A DNA stretch of 64,000 bases, taken from contig CAWZYM010000036.1 of NCBI GenBank assembly GCA_963966185.1, forward strand, positions 122,501 through 186,500. Reading direction: 5' to 3'. Within the stretch, counting starts at the first letter, position 1; each line of letters starts with the position of its first letter. The stretch is from Rhabditoides inermis (taxonomy: Eukaryota; Nematoda; Chromadorea; Rhabditida; Rhabditidae). Shown here in pieces: positions 1 to 10,800 of this stretch. The notes under the pieces were generated by a model. That model made no database searches. It worked only from the letters and a program-made list of their open reading frames with translations, and was not told the origin of the DNA. Position numbers and translations under genes: made by a program.

Positions 1-366
1 GAGGAGCGGTGGGCCGACGCGGCGTACGCAGTGTCGTCGGCCCTCGCCCGCTTCTTCCCCCTCCACACCCACTCGCACGTCGACGTCTTCGCCACCCCCG
101 GCCGCTTCATCTCCGGACGCGCCTTCTCCCTCTGCACCAACATTGTCGACAGGCAGATCGTCCACGCCAAGGACATCACCGAAGACGGTGGGTAGAAGAA
201 GGCAGGGAGTGTAGGGTAGGGTGTTGATGAGCCGTGTTGTCTGCAGACTTCGACGACGGCCTGGGTTTCGTGTACCGCACGAATGACGGCGTCGACGGGT
301 CGTTCGCGTGCCAGCTCGCCGATGGGGTCACCCCCTCCTGCCGACCGCTATTCGTCAGTCTCTCTC

Positions 367-410
<44 letters not shown>

Positions 411-853
411 GATCTTGTACCTTGCAGGAGTACGACTCCCCGACCGTGTACGGGCGCGTCTTGGGCGGTTCGTGTCAGCTGGGAGACGTGGCGCAGAAGC
501 TGTGTCGCATCCGTCCTATGAGCGTGGGCGAGTGGCTTCTGTGGGACAACATGGGCTCGTATTCGATCGCCAGCGAGTCGGACACTCCCGTGTACTACTA
601 CGCCGACAGGAGCGACTGGTACGCCACCCTCGCCCTACCCACCCACTCATACAAGTCATTCAGGGACTCGCTCGTCTACTCCCGCTCTGCCTCGCCCCAG
701 CCGGACGACGTTGCGTCTGGCACGTCGGAGTGCGACGAGGACCCGATGACGTCGTGTGACGAGGAGAGCGAGGCGGGAGACGAGGACGACCTGAGCGCGT
801 GCTTCGACCGCGTGTTCCACGACCAACTCGTCGGCTCGCCGTTCCATTTCTGA
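1..853 (+). CDS. ODC-fold protein, antizyme-inhibitor-like (5' partial)
   Basis: C-terminal part of a group IV PLP decarboxylase-fold protein (ornithine decarboxylase/antizyme inhibitor); the gene starts before the window. Exons 1-187, 247-353 and 428-853 join in frame and end at TGA 851-853. Recognisable ODC blocks are PGR of the PLP-phosphate loop, NDGVDGSF, a Cys in the position of ODC Cys360 (GGSCQLGD) and DNMGSYS, the equivalent of ENMGAYT that carries Tyr389. Key residues differ from active ODC: the Glu of the AEPGR motif that contacts the pyridine nitrogen is Thr (FATPGRF), the Asp after the catalytic Cys is Gln, and the Tyr before the substrate Asp is Ala. The segment YYYADRSDWYATL resembles the C-terminal region of vertebrate antizyme inhibitors. 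An acidic, Ser/Glu-rich tail follows. I infer a polyamine-pathway regulator rather than an efficient enzyme. A diverged true decarboxylase is the alternative. Confidence 0.8.
361..415. repeat. (CT)n run in ODC-like intron 2
   Basis: Nearly pure CT repeat that makes up most of the 74-bp intron 354-427 and doubles as its polypyrimidine tract. Confidence 0.85.
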
Positions 854-1161
854 CTGGAGAGAGACACACACGGGGCGGCCTGCCTGCCTGCCTGCCCCCT
901 CCCCCATGCGTATCCACACTGTCCTTTCGGGCACTCGCCCATCCACACTCGCTTTCCACTCGCTTCTCAGCCCCCTCCACTCGTATTCATACACTCCTCT
1001 GGTATTATGTACTGACCGGCCATGTCCACTCCCCTTCTCATCTCACCTATAGGAGACCCGAGACTTCGCCATCATTCACACATGACTATGAGCCACATGC
1101 ATACCTTTGTATCCTCTTGTATCCCTATCTGTAATGTTGTATTCGTGTTGTTCGTGGAGGG

Positions 1162-1167
1162 AATAAA
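1162..1167 (+). terminator. Polyadenylation signal of the ODC-like gene
   Basis: AATAAA lies about 310 bp after the stop codon at 851-853, in a T/G-rich stretch, and fits the 3' end of the upstream ODC-like transcript. Position and hexamer are seen; use is inferred. Confidence 0.5.
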
Positions 1168-1189
1168 ATGAGTTGTGGATGTGTGTTGC

Positions 1190-2960
1190 GGGGGGATGAT
1201 TGAGTAGTATAGCCGTCGTGAGATGGGATGTTCTTTCCGGAAGAATAGCTCTTCTTCGGCTGCTTTTGTGTGTTGGAGTGGCTGCCAGTGGAATCTCTTC
1301 GCGTGTCTTCTAAGAGGACCTTCTGAATATTGATAATGTTGTTGAAAGTGGGTGTGTGGGCTTGGCTGTGCACACTTTTTCAGGATAATCTTTCCGCTTT
1401 AGCCCACAGCGCCCCTCCTTTTTGAAGATTCCCAATCTCTTGGCCTGCTCTGCACTCTAATTACTCGCCCTCGCCCCCTCTCCTTCCCTCCCTCTCTCTG
1501 TCTCTCTTTCTCTCCACAATCCGCGCACATAAATATTAAAGAATTGAAGCGCCGAAACGAGGAAAACCACTCGTTCCATTTCCTATCTCTCCCGAATTCC
1601 TCGTATGGGTGTGCTTTCTTTATCCCTCCCCTCAATATACCGTATTCGGTTCTCGATGAGTAACGTATTCGATATCTGACGATTCAATGAGATTGTGAGT
1701 TCAATGAGTGGCCGTCTCCTCTCCTCCTCGTACAATCTTTGACAGCGCAGTACTAGCTAACGCTTTGATTCGCTGTCCGGAAGTGTTCTTCTCCTTCTCT
1801 CATATGGCGTTTTAGATATCTGAGGAAGAGAGGTGGAGACTCTTTCTAATGAGTGCAGTCTCTCTCTCTCTATTTACGCTTCCCGGGCGATGAATGGATG
1901 ACTCGCTTCTTCCGCCCTTCTTCTCCTTCTCCTTCTCCTCCACCAGTAATAAGGCTAATTCGTCTATTCTCCTCTCTCATATGTGTGCATATGATGACGT
2001 GCACTCTGCTCGGCCCCCTTCTGAATCCTTCTGTTGTTGTGGAAGGAAATCAAGTAACTAGACAAGACGGAAATTGCTTGATAAAGCCGAGCTACGGTTG
2101 CACCGACCGACGTATTACTCCCTCCGTCCCTCTCTCCTACTACACAATACGCGGCAACCAGCTTCTCATTTGCTCCTCGTTTCTGTACGCCATTGCCCGC
2201 AGTCGTAGTCGTTATGTTTAACGGTGATTTCTCGCTCTCACTACGTTCCATCACATTTGCCTATTTATGGTACGAGTCTCTCGTGTATTCCGGAAGCCCC
2301 CCTTCTCCCTCCCCTTCGATTCGCATTGTCGTCTGGCGATGACAGCTGAAAATCGTCGAGTGCTCCAACATTGACGAGCCCGTAGTCTAATTAACTCATG
2401 TATCATTCGGCTGCATTCGTCGTCGAATTTGTCTAGCTTTCGTATGACATAATCGTTATCATATCTTGTATAGCTTTGTCTGGGAAACTTCGCAAGAAAA
2501 GCAACCGAAACGATAGACGTTGTTCTGAGAGAAATTGAATATGGGATAGGTCGAGTGCTCATGCCATCACTTATACGCGCGCTTCCCTTGAACTCGCTTT
2601 CCGCTCTAACTGCTTTCCTATCCCTCCCTCCCTCTTCTCTCCTCTGCAACAGGTCTCCTATCTCTTGGGGAGAGGGGAGAGGGGACGACCCTCATCTGTC
2701 ATTCCTCCTCTCTCTCCCTCTCTCTCCCTCTCTCTCCCCCTCTCTCCCTCCCTCCCTCTCTCCCCTCTCTCTCCCTCCCTCTCTCTCTCTCTCGCCAGTC
2801 AACTCACATGTCCCCTCCCTTCCCCCATCTTCTCCCTTGTTTGCTACGCCAGATGCCGACAATTCCAATCCGACACCTACTACTACACTGATGCGCCCTT
2901 ATCGATTTATTGATTGATTTGGAGGATTCACTTTCTGGGCGAGGACCACGGGGTGGACGC
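1190..2960. other. Intergenic, no gene recognised
   Basis: About 1.8 kb of mixed sequence with pyrimidine-rich tracts (about 1480-1515, 1860-1875, 2700-2795). Open frames here are short, lack plausible splice structure and are driven by CT repeats. It probably holds the promoter of the small gene at 2965. No tRNA or repeat-family signature was seen. Confidence 0.5.
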
Positions 2961-2964
2961 GGCG

Positions 2965-3448
2965 ATGCCGCCACCTGCGCCATCGTTCAGAGAACACGAC
3001 GCGAGGTAGGGAGGGAGAGAGGGAGAGGAATGGATAGAGAGAGAGGAAAGGAGAGAGGGAGAGAGAGACAGAGAGAGGAAATGGAGAGGTGAAAAGGTGA
3101 ACGGTATATGAATGTGTATGAATGATGCGCGAGGACATGGATGTTGTTTCAGCCACACCCCTTTCATGTTGGCTGTCTACTCCATCCCCGCTCTTCTCAT
3201 ATGCTTCGTATGTGTGATCGTCAAGTACCGGCCACTCTATGAATTCACTGGCATCACTCACTTCCTCAAGTATGTTTTTTTCTGTTTTTCTTCTGTTCCA
3301 TGAGTTTCCCCGTGTCTCTCCAGGTGGTATTTGAATTGCTGCGGGAAGGAACAGATGAAAGAGTATTTGGAGAGCGATAGGAGCAGAATTCTTACTATTG
3401 ATGCCGAGGTGAGCAGTATATATCTCTCTCAGCTCTTTCTTGTCTCTC

Positions 3449-3505
<57 letters not shown>

Positions 3506-3695
3506 CCTCCCTCTCTCCCCACCGTCTCCCTTGTAGAGTCTACTGTCGGATGCTGGCTGGGGTAGTGGTCGTCACTCTCCGACTCTCGAAATGCGGGCAA
3601 TGGAATCGGGTAGGGGCTCCAAGGCTGGTCGAACCTCCAGCCACTGCCTCGGTTCGGGTATTCAAGTAGAAGCAGTCACTGAGCTCCTCACTTGA
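2965..3695 (+). CDS. Small single-pass membrane protein, unknown
   Basis: Four exons (2965-3005, 3153-3269, 3324-3408, 3537-3695) join in frame to give a protein of about 132 residues. The start MPPPAPSFREHDAS is short and Pro-rich. It is followed by one strongly hydrophobic segment (FMLAVYSIPALLICFVCVIV) and a juxtamembrane YRPLY. After the segment come WYLNCCGKEQ, which could be palmitoylated at the Cys pair, and a Ser/Gly-rich tail. With no long signal peptide it is likely a type II or III membrane protein with a soluble tail of about 95 residues. I do not recognise the family. The model rests on good GT-AG sites and frame conservation across all three introns; intron 3 carries a long (CT)n run. 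The stop is followed immediately by AATAAA. Confidence 0.55.
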
Positions 3696-3701
3696 AATAA
3701 A
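3696..3701 (+). terminator. Poly(A) signal directly after the stop
   Basis: AATAAA begins at the base after the TGA at 3693-3695, so the 3' UTR of the small membrane protein gene would be only some 20 bases. The dead retrotransposon fragment starts just beyond. Confidence 0.45.
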
Positions 3702-3711
3702 TATTTCAATT

Positions 3712-4093
3712 ATGTTGATGAATGCATTTATTGTACACACTAAGCGAGCTACATTTTCGATGCAAGAAGTACGACACCGGAAATGGAAGTTCACGGAACG
3801 ACTCTACAATGCGGACGGCCATCGATGGGCAAAGGCTACAGTCAATTGGACCCCCAAGAAGACTGGACGACCTGGACGACCACACAAGGAATGGGAGGAT
3901 GACTTCGTAGATGCCTTCGATCTACCGAGGACACATGCTCGCAAAGAATGGAGACGGACAGTGACCAACGACCGCCGAAAATGAAACGATCTCATTTCCC
4001 AGCGCTAACCAAACCATCTCTCATGCGTGCAATATGTACATGAACAAGCGATTCTGGATAAATATTTGATTTGATTTGATTTGATTTGATTTG
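3712..4093 (+). mobile_element. Non-LTR retrotransposon (RTE-like) 3' end, dead
   Basis: A frame ending at TGA 3982-3984 encodes about 90 residues that match the extreme C-terminus typical of LINE reverse-transcriptase polyproteins: a basic RKWKF start, then DGHRWAKATVNWTPKK, GRPGRPHKEWEDDF and a final EWRRTVTNDRRK. This is the pattern W-x(n)-GRPxxxWxDDF seen after the RT and thumb of RTE/jockey-like elements. After a short 3' UTR the copy ends in a tandem GATTT repeat (about 4066-4091), the microsatellite-type tail common in RTE-clade elements. The RT catalytic part is absent, so this is a 5'-truncated, immobile copy. Clade assignment is inferred from tail type and motif only. Confidence 0.7.
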
Positions 4094-4098
4094 TTTGC

Positions 4099-4956
4099 TT
4101 AGCGGCGGGTTCCGTCCTCGAAGAAGACTCCTCCGTCGATGGCGCAGTACTTGGGGCAGATTCCCGGCTCTCCGGCCTCGGCGTCCTTTCCGGGAAGTCC
4201 GGGCTGGCCGGGATGTCCATCGGCTCCGGGCTGTCCATCCGGTCCAGAAGGTCCCTTCTGTCCGTCTTGTCCGGGAAGTCCGTCCTGTCCAGGCTGTCCA
4301 GCGGGTCCCTGGGGTCCGGGAGCTCCGGGGGTTCCGTCGGGTCCTGCGGGTCCGGGCACGGCAGGCACGTTCTGTCCAGGCTCTCCGGGCTGTCCGGGGG
4401 GTCCAGCGTTTCCGGGAGCTCCGTCGGTTCCGCAAGATCCCTTGGGTCCAGCCTCTCCAGGAGCACCATCCTGTCCGGGAGCTCCGTTCTGCCCAGGGGC
4501 TCCATCGTCTCCGGCAGGTCCCTGAGGTCCGGGCGCTCCAGGAGCTCCCTTCTCGCACACGGGGCAGGGAGGAAGGGTCACAGGCTCGCAAGGAGACTGA
4601 GGAGGACGTCCAGGGTTTCCGGGAAGTCCGGGCGCTCCAGGCTTTCCGGGACGTCCAGCAGCTCCAGCCGCTCCCTGGGGTCCAGCAGGTCCGGGAAGGC
4701 AGCATCCCTGGCACTGGTCAGCCTGACGGGCGGTACGGTTTGCAGCAAGGACGGGCATGTCACGGATGAGGAAGGTGTTTGCCCAGGTGGATTTGGCGGA
4801 TGCCTGGCAGGAGGCGAGCTCGGCGGACATGGTGTGCCTCACGTGGTGTACGTAGTTGAGCATGAGTGGGAGGGAGGCACATATGGTGAGGATGGAGACG
4901 GAAGACAGGGCGACTGCGGCATAGCCGACGACGCGGAAGGCCGACTGCTTCTCCAT
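4099..4956 (-). CDS. Cuticle collagen
   Basis: A single-exon gene for a 285-residue nematode cuticle collagen. Residues 1-45 hold the conserved N-terminal domain with a membrane/signal-anchor segment. The basic site NRTAR near residue 75 fits subtilisin-like processing. A Cys cluster (CQGCC) then precedes a short Gly-X-Y block ([11 protein letters not shown] onward). A second Cys-containing spacer ([12 protein letters not shown]) leads into the long Gly-X-Y domain, which has brief interruptions. The protein ends with [19 protein letters not shown], a hallmark of many worm collagens. The product is secreted by the hypodermis and assembled into the cuticle by disulfide and di-tyrosine links. 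Upstream on the minus strand an AT-rich TTAATAAG box lies near 4995-5002. Absence of introns is unusual beside the intron-rich neighbours but common for such collagens. Confidence 0.95.
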   Translation of the reverse strand: MEKQSAFRVVGYAAVALSSVSILTICASLPLMLNYVHHVRHTMSAELASCQASAKSTWANTFLIRDMPVLAANRTARQADQCQGCCLPGPAGPQGAAGAAGRPGKPGAPGLPGNPGRPPQSPCEPVTLPPCPVCEKGAPGAPGPQGPAGDDGAPGQNGAPGQDGAPGEAGPKGSCGTDGAPGNAGPPGQPGEPGQNVPAVPGPAGPDGTPGAPGPQGPAGQPGQDGLPGQDGQKGPSGPDGQPGADGHPGQPGLPGKDAEAGEPGICPKYCAIDGGVFFEDGTRR

Positions 4957-5318
4957 GGCGGGAGGAGTGGGTGGAGATGGCAGGACGGGCAGCGCTTATT
5001 AACCACTGAAAGACCTTGAACCAAACACAGCCACACACAAGAAGCTATTGCAAAAAATCATCTCATTTGTTTTTGTTTGTTTGTGTTTCAAATGTTTGTG
5101 TTAGTATTTGTAAACGTTGATAGAAGAGCAGAAATATATAAAGAGACAGAGAGAGAAGGGCAGAAAGTGAGAGTGAGAGAGAGAACAGTGAAAGAGAGAG
5201 AAGGGACGAAGAGAAGGAGAGAACAGAGTGAGTGAGAGATAGTAGTTTTTGATAAAATCCATATGAATAGTCATAATTCAGCACATAATCAAAATTTCTA
5301 TGAAATTTAACAAAAGGA
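4957..5318. other. Collagen upstream region and purine-rich spacer
   Basis: Holds the presumptive collagen promoter (about 4957-5040), then an A/G-rich stretch with GAGA repeats (about 5140-5245). A 23-bp piece at about 5094-5116 (TTTGTGTTAGTATTTGTAAACG) is also present in the inverted-repeat arms downstream, a third partial copy. Confidence 0.5.
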
Positions 5319-5610
5319 CATATATTTTCTTTAAAAAGTACTTGCGTAAACAAATGAACTTTGTCTTGTCCCAATGCAGCAAAAGCACATGCATAAAGCG
5401 TTTACAAATACTAACACAAACCTGCGCATTCGGGAAAGTTCTGTTGATACTAACCAGTGAACACAAATAGAAGAGATAAGAGAGAAAGAGAGAAGAGAGA
5501 GGTGCAGGTTTGTGTTAGTATTTGTAAACGCTTTATGCATGTGCTTTTGCTGCATTGGGACAAGACAAAGTTCATTTGTTTACGCAAGTACTTTTTAAAG
5601 AAAATATATG
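5319..5610. repeat. Perfect long inverted repeat, 107-bp arms
   Basis: The segments 5319-5425 and 5504-5610 are reverse complements over 107 bp with no mismatch that I can find, separated by a 78-bp spacer that includes a GA-rich stretch. Transcribed, the unit would fold into a stable hairpin. Perfect identity means recent origin or ongoing conversion. No transposase frame and no clear flanking target duplication are visible. Confidence 0.85.
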
Positions 5611-5930
5611 GTGTTCTATCGTTATTTTTTTGTTTGTTTTTCATTCAAATGGTTCAAGGATCAATCCTGAGTCGAAAAAATAGCGCCACTGTTCCTTCAA
5701 CATATGTATTAACATATTTTTATAACTGAGCATACTGTATACTATCTCCAATGTGGTAACCATCATGCAAACGCATGCATAACATTGTTCTTTGTAAGAA
5801 TCGATTTTAATTCGCTTCACAAATTTTATTGCATTCTGAGCATTCACTGGTTAGAAAATTGCAGTTGAAATTGTAACTATTTCTCGCTCATTAAAATTAT
5901 TGTGCTCTACGGAAAATTGTATATTTCTAT

Positions 5931-6159
5931 AGCAGCTTGCAAGATGGTTGAAAAAAGTGAAAAAAAACGAGAAAAAAAACGGAGAAAAAGGACAAAAAAA
6001 AAGAATTTTTTTTTGAAAAAAAGTGAAAAAAATTCATTTTTTGACAAAAAATGAATTTTTTTTTACTTTTTTTTCAAAAAAAAATTCATTTTTTTTGTCC
6101 TTTTTCTCCGTTTTTTTTCTCGTTTTTTTTCACTTTTTTCAACCATCTTGCAAGCTGCT
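5931..6159. repeat. Near-perfect A/T-rich palindrome, about 229 bp
   Basis: From AGCAGCTTGCAAGATGGTTG at 5931 to its reverse complement ending at 6159 the sequence is almost a full palindrome, with only a few bases of loop near 6044. The arms are poly-A/poly-T rich (AAAAAACGAG, GGACAAAA motifs). A few single-base differences occur in the homopolymer runs near the centre. It looks like a MITE or foldback element, but no convincing target duplication flanks it. Confidence 0.8.
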
Positions 6160-7381
6160 TCTAACTCTCTTGTTTTCGTCCCCGTGCGCGAAATTCGAAC
6201 TTTTTTTGTTTTTTTTTTGTTTAGCAAATTCTTATGTATTCCGTGGTGAACTAATATGCTAGTGCGTTTAGAATGTCGGACGAAGATCGCCTTTCGCTCG
6301 ATGTTCGGCGCGCCTCCTTCCGGAAAGGGCACACCGGCTCGTGAGTGTTTTTTTTTAAACTTGTGTGCACAACACAACTATATGCGTTGCTTTGGAATGA
6401 TTTTTAAAGCCAGCGAACTGTGTTGCTGCATGTTTTGTTCTTTTTTAAGAAACGTGGTTCACTCAGTATTCAATATTCATGCGATGCGCTGCGGTAGGTC
6501 GCATAGTGTTTGTGTCATTGTGTAACACCACTATATTTTGGAAAATACACGACGTTGTTTTTAAAATTTATAACATTTATTTCCTTTGTCTTTTATCCCG
6601 ATTTTTTATTGTTATGATTGGTTAATGAAACACTACTGTCATACAACTGTTCACCAAAATTGTGTGCCCGTTTCTCTTCTTGCTTTCTCATTCGCATAAT
6701 TGGTCGACAACTTGAAGTTTTGGTGCAGTGTTGGTACAACTACAACCCGCTTTTCACCAAGGCGTTGTGTGGTGTTTAGTGTTTTCCATATTCCACTCTT
6801 CTCCCACTTCCACATCTCATTCCGGTTTCCTCGCACGTGCCTCCCTCCCTCATTTGTCTCTCCGCTCCCCGCGTTCTGACTGCACGGCAACAAGGTATCG
6901 TCCTTCACGCATCTCACTTCTTCCCACACCCTTTTCTCCTATTTGTTCATCTTGTCTTCTTCCAGAGTTCCCCTGAGATTCGCTCACGCTGTTCCCCCTA
7001 CTCGAGATTGCTGTATTGACCCTGCTCTCCTCGCTTCATTGCATAGCTGTTGTTGTCGACTCTCTATACCACTCCCTTCCCTATTCGCCACTGACACATT
7101 TGCGTATATGGACAGCTAGGTGGAATAGCATGCAAATAGTGCAGTGAGCACAGTGTGCGCGAGCGAATATTGATCGGTTCGATCACACTCACTGTCGTCT
7201 GCGCTCTCTTCGCCCTGCGCACTCTCTCCACCCACTCACTCTCTCCCCCGAAGGGAGTTTTGAACGAAAGAATGAAGAGAACAATGTGGAGAGCCGGTCG
7301 GTGGAGTGAGTCCGCACACCTCGTTTTTTCCATCCCTCGCCCCATTTGGATACTATACTGTTTGTCAATGATTCACTCTCC

Positions 7382-7415
<34 letters not shown>

Positions 7416-7860
7416 TTAGATGGTTGCGATGCGCGAAGTGAGCGCCCGGCCGCATAGTTGGATGATAATCAGGACGGCCTCGATTTCTTCACCGCTAGTC
7501 TTTTCTTTCCCCTTCTCCTATCGCCCACTACTCAATTTCAAAAGTATTCTCGTAGCGTGCGTTCGTGGGCTGCTAGCGCAGTTATCGATCGATCAAGAAC
7601 GGGAATACATGGTTGCATGCTGTGTTAGGAAATGGAAGGCGCATGCATGGATGCAGTTTTGTTATGAGTTTGTCACGTCTCCAGATCACCATCGCAAGAG
7701 TATCGCGCTGACTCAATGTACGTGTCGCGCACCTACCATGTCTCACTTTGTGTTGTAGTGCCGTCTGTGATTCCATCGACTCGGCGCGCCCACCGGCGAC
7801 TCTAACAGGTACTCTGTTTAGGTATGGATCCGTTATTGTTAACCGTGTTGTAGGCGTGAC
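6160..7860. other. Intergenic and 5' region of the RalGAP alpha gene
   Basis: About 1.7 kb with no supported coding exon. A CT run lies at about 7385-7412. The last 10 bases before the start codon at 7864 follow a TTGTAG acceptor (about 7845-7850), so a 5' UTR intron or spliced-leader site probably lies here. Confidence 0.45.
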
Positions 7861-7863
7861 GCG

Positions 7864-10800
7864 ATGTCGATGTTCGCTCGCAAGCCCAAGTCTTCGTCGG
7901 ACGTCGTCAACTCGGTGCAGCGGTGAGTACATCTACGGAACAAGTGTTGTAAAAGTGGATGTTTGAGGTTCGCTGATCTGCACCGCGATAGTGTGAGCCG
8001 CGTCAAGCATCTCAAGATACTCCTCGACTCGCTCACCATACACGTGCGTCTCTCTCCCTCTTTCTCTCTCTCTTTCTCCCTCTCTCCCTCTCTCCTCCCC
8101 CCCCCTCTCTATCTCTCTCTCTCTCTCACCATCTTCACCTCCTTCTCTCCTTGTTGATCCCCTTCTTTCAGGAGAAGCGCCAGCTGATCGATGACTACTC
8201 GTTCGAGACGTTTCACCTGGTCGACGAGCTTCTTCTCACATCCGATGTCGCTGCCAATCCACAGGTTAGTATTCCTTTTTTCCTTTATTTTGTTTATTTA
8301 AAAAAGAGTTTACTATAATATCTTGGTCCAGGGCGCTATCGAAGCGGAAAGTGGTCTTTGGACTCTGGAGCAGGTCCTCTGCCTCGCACCTGAACTCGTC
8401 GGAAACGGTGAGGAATAATTGACATATTGATTGATTGAGTGATTGACTGCAGGCTGGCAGCGTCACGCGATCGAGTCTCTTCTCAAGAAGGCCATCTACC
8501 CGCACAACTTACTTGCTGTGAGTTTTTTAAATTAATTGTTTAACCTTTACATTAATTTTGTTTAGGTTCGAAAGATTGCAATTCGTCTCTTCCTTCTATT
8601 TTACCAGAGCTTGGCAGTCTTCGGGAAGGTAAGCAAAACAATACATATATAATTGTATGTATTGTGATTGCAGGCGACTCCCGAGTTGGACCGCGTGTTC
8701 CAGTGTCTCCTTCCCTATTTCCCCCTCCAGAGTGGAGAGAGCACCGAGCTCATTTTGCAGGAGTACTGCCAGAGTGCAGGTTTGTTTTTATTTCATACAC
8801 TATGTATATTGTTAATGTATTTTAGGCAAGGTGGACCATTTGGCGGGCACTCTGCACTGGAGTCGCGGTGGCGGAGGAGGGCAGGGAGCTGTTCTCCAGG
8901 CGGGCACACAACACCACTCACCTAAGGAGAGGGCACAGATGCTGCAGGTGCGTGTGTCTGGTTGACGTGGATGTACATGGGTACTGTACAGGTGTACCTG
9001 GACAAGTTCTTGGAGTACTGTACCCGCGAGAGCACGCGCATCGAATGGAACGACGAGGGCCGGAGACTCGAGTGCGCCTCCTTCATCATACACAAGATCA
9101 TCGATGTCAGTCCACACACATTCACTTTTCCGGCTACGTGTGTGCCGTATGAGATGACGGCAGTGGCAGACAAAACATGCCTGTTCTTTCTGCCAATCAA
9201 TCGTCTTCCAGCTGTACATCATGGAGACGTTCCCTGACCTGGAGACGAATGGAGTGGACATATTCGGTGGCTGGGAGGGCGCAGACGACGCCAGCGAGCC
9301 GCTCGACACTGCCGACCCGGTCGTCATCGCCAGGTGAGTCGCCCCGCCCCCTCGCACCACGCCCCTTCTCTCTATTAGGCGTACCTATCCGTGGCCGGTG
9401 TATTGTGTGAATGCACAGTTTCTCACCAGGTGACCCGTACGTGTTGTTGTTGTTGTTATTGTTTCACGGCATTGCATATAGTTGAATTTGCCGGCGCTCA
9501 GCATGGATTGTTTTGATTTGCGGCTGATGATATGATTGTTTTTGGTTTGCGGTGAGGTGCTTGGATGATTGAGTGTGTGTGGTGGATGATGATATGTGTT
9601 GAGGTACTGGCTGATCCGCTGGATGAACAACGTGGCGGGGGCGACGCAACAGCCCAGTGGCACAGTCCACAACGGACTCCTCCTCTTCCACAAGGTACCA
9701 CTCTGCACTGAACTGGACTGGACTGACTGTATGCATCTATTCAGGCGCTGTTCGCGTCGCAGAAGGCCACCAACACCCTGCTGTCTCTGATGAGGGAGGC
9801 GATGGTCCTGCCACTGCGTGCAGCAATGTCATACACAAGGTGCGCCATCCATCTATCCATCTATCTCCATCCATCCATCCATCCATCCATCCATCTATCT
9901 CTCTAACTCACTCTCGCAATGCATGGTGGTTGCAGGTGGTGTATGTGCTGTCTCGATGGCTGCTGCAGTATGAGCTGCCCCCGTTCGTTGCGAGTGGACA
10001 GGTTCCAGTGGAGAGCAGCTCCCTCCTCCTCATCCATATCATGATGAGCTTCTTCCAGGTATAGTCTTAGATAGCGAAAGTGAAGACACTGCTCGTTTCA
10101 GTCTCCGTACCTTCTGTCGGCGGGCGATCGTTCGCAGTCGGCCGTCTCCATCTCCTTCTCCATTCTGCGCTCGTGTCGCGATCTCGTCGCCATTCGCAAT
10201 CCACTCCCCAGACCCCTGTCCACGAGAGTATGGTGAGTGGAGCGGAAGCACGGTCTATAGCTAACATCTACAAAACACATAAAGATTCATGTTGTTTGTA
10301 GGACGGAGCTGCTGCTGCGTCTGTGTGACTCTGGGGGCAGAGTGTGCGCGCACTCGGATAGATACTCGCAGGACACTGCCGCCGCCTTCGCCAACACTGT
10401 ACTCACATGCATGGTGCTTGTCAAGGTATGCTTTTGGATCAGCTTGTCAATTTGTACGTGTTTTCAAAACATTTAAGAAAATATATACAACGTAGCAATT
10501 CAAAAAAGTAGTATGATTGTGTGTTGAGGCTGTGCGTCGTGTGGAGGTGGACGAGCGACTGTGGGACGAGGTGGCAGCCATGTTCGCCACCGGGATATGG
10601 GCCCGCCATGGGACAGCAGTGGGCAAAGGTAGGCCTCCCCTCCCTCCCTCCCTCCCCCTCTCCCAACCCCCATTGCAGGTGGCCCGCGCAGTCACCCGCG
10701 CCCTCATACTCCACATTCGACACGTAGACATATTCGCCAACGAGAAGGACAAGCCGGAGGAGGAGAGGGCGAAGCGCGGCCGGCGGCCGCCCTCGGTCGC

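Noticed and set aside
283..759. Long open frame through the CT repeat of the ODC-like intron 2
   Set aside because: It reads through an evident intron and out of frame with the ODC-fold protein; its Ser/Leu repeats are translations of CT microsatellite.
4086..5019. Plus-strand open frames of over 200 residues opposite the collagen
   Set aside because: Shadows of the Gly-X-Y periodicity on the minus strand, with no independent motif.
7150..7200. GGTTCGATC at about 7173 resembling a tRNA B box
   Set aside because: No matching A box or acceptor stem could be folded upstream or downstream.
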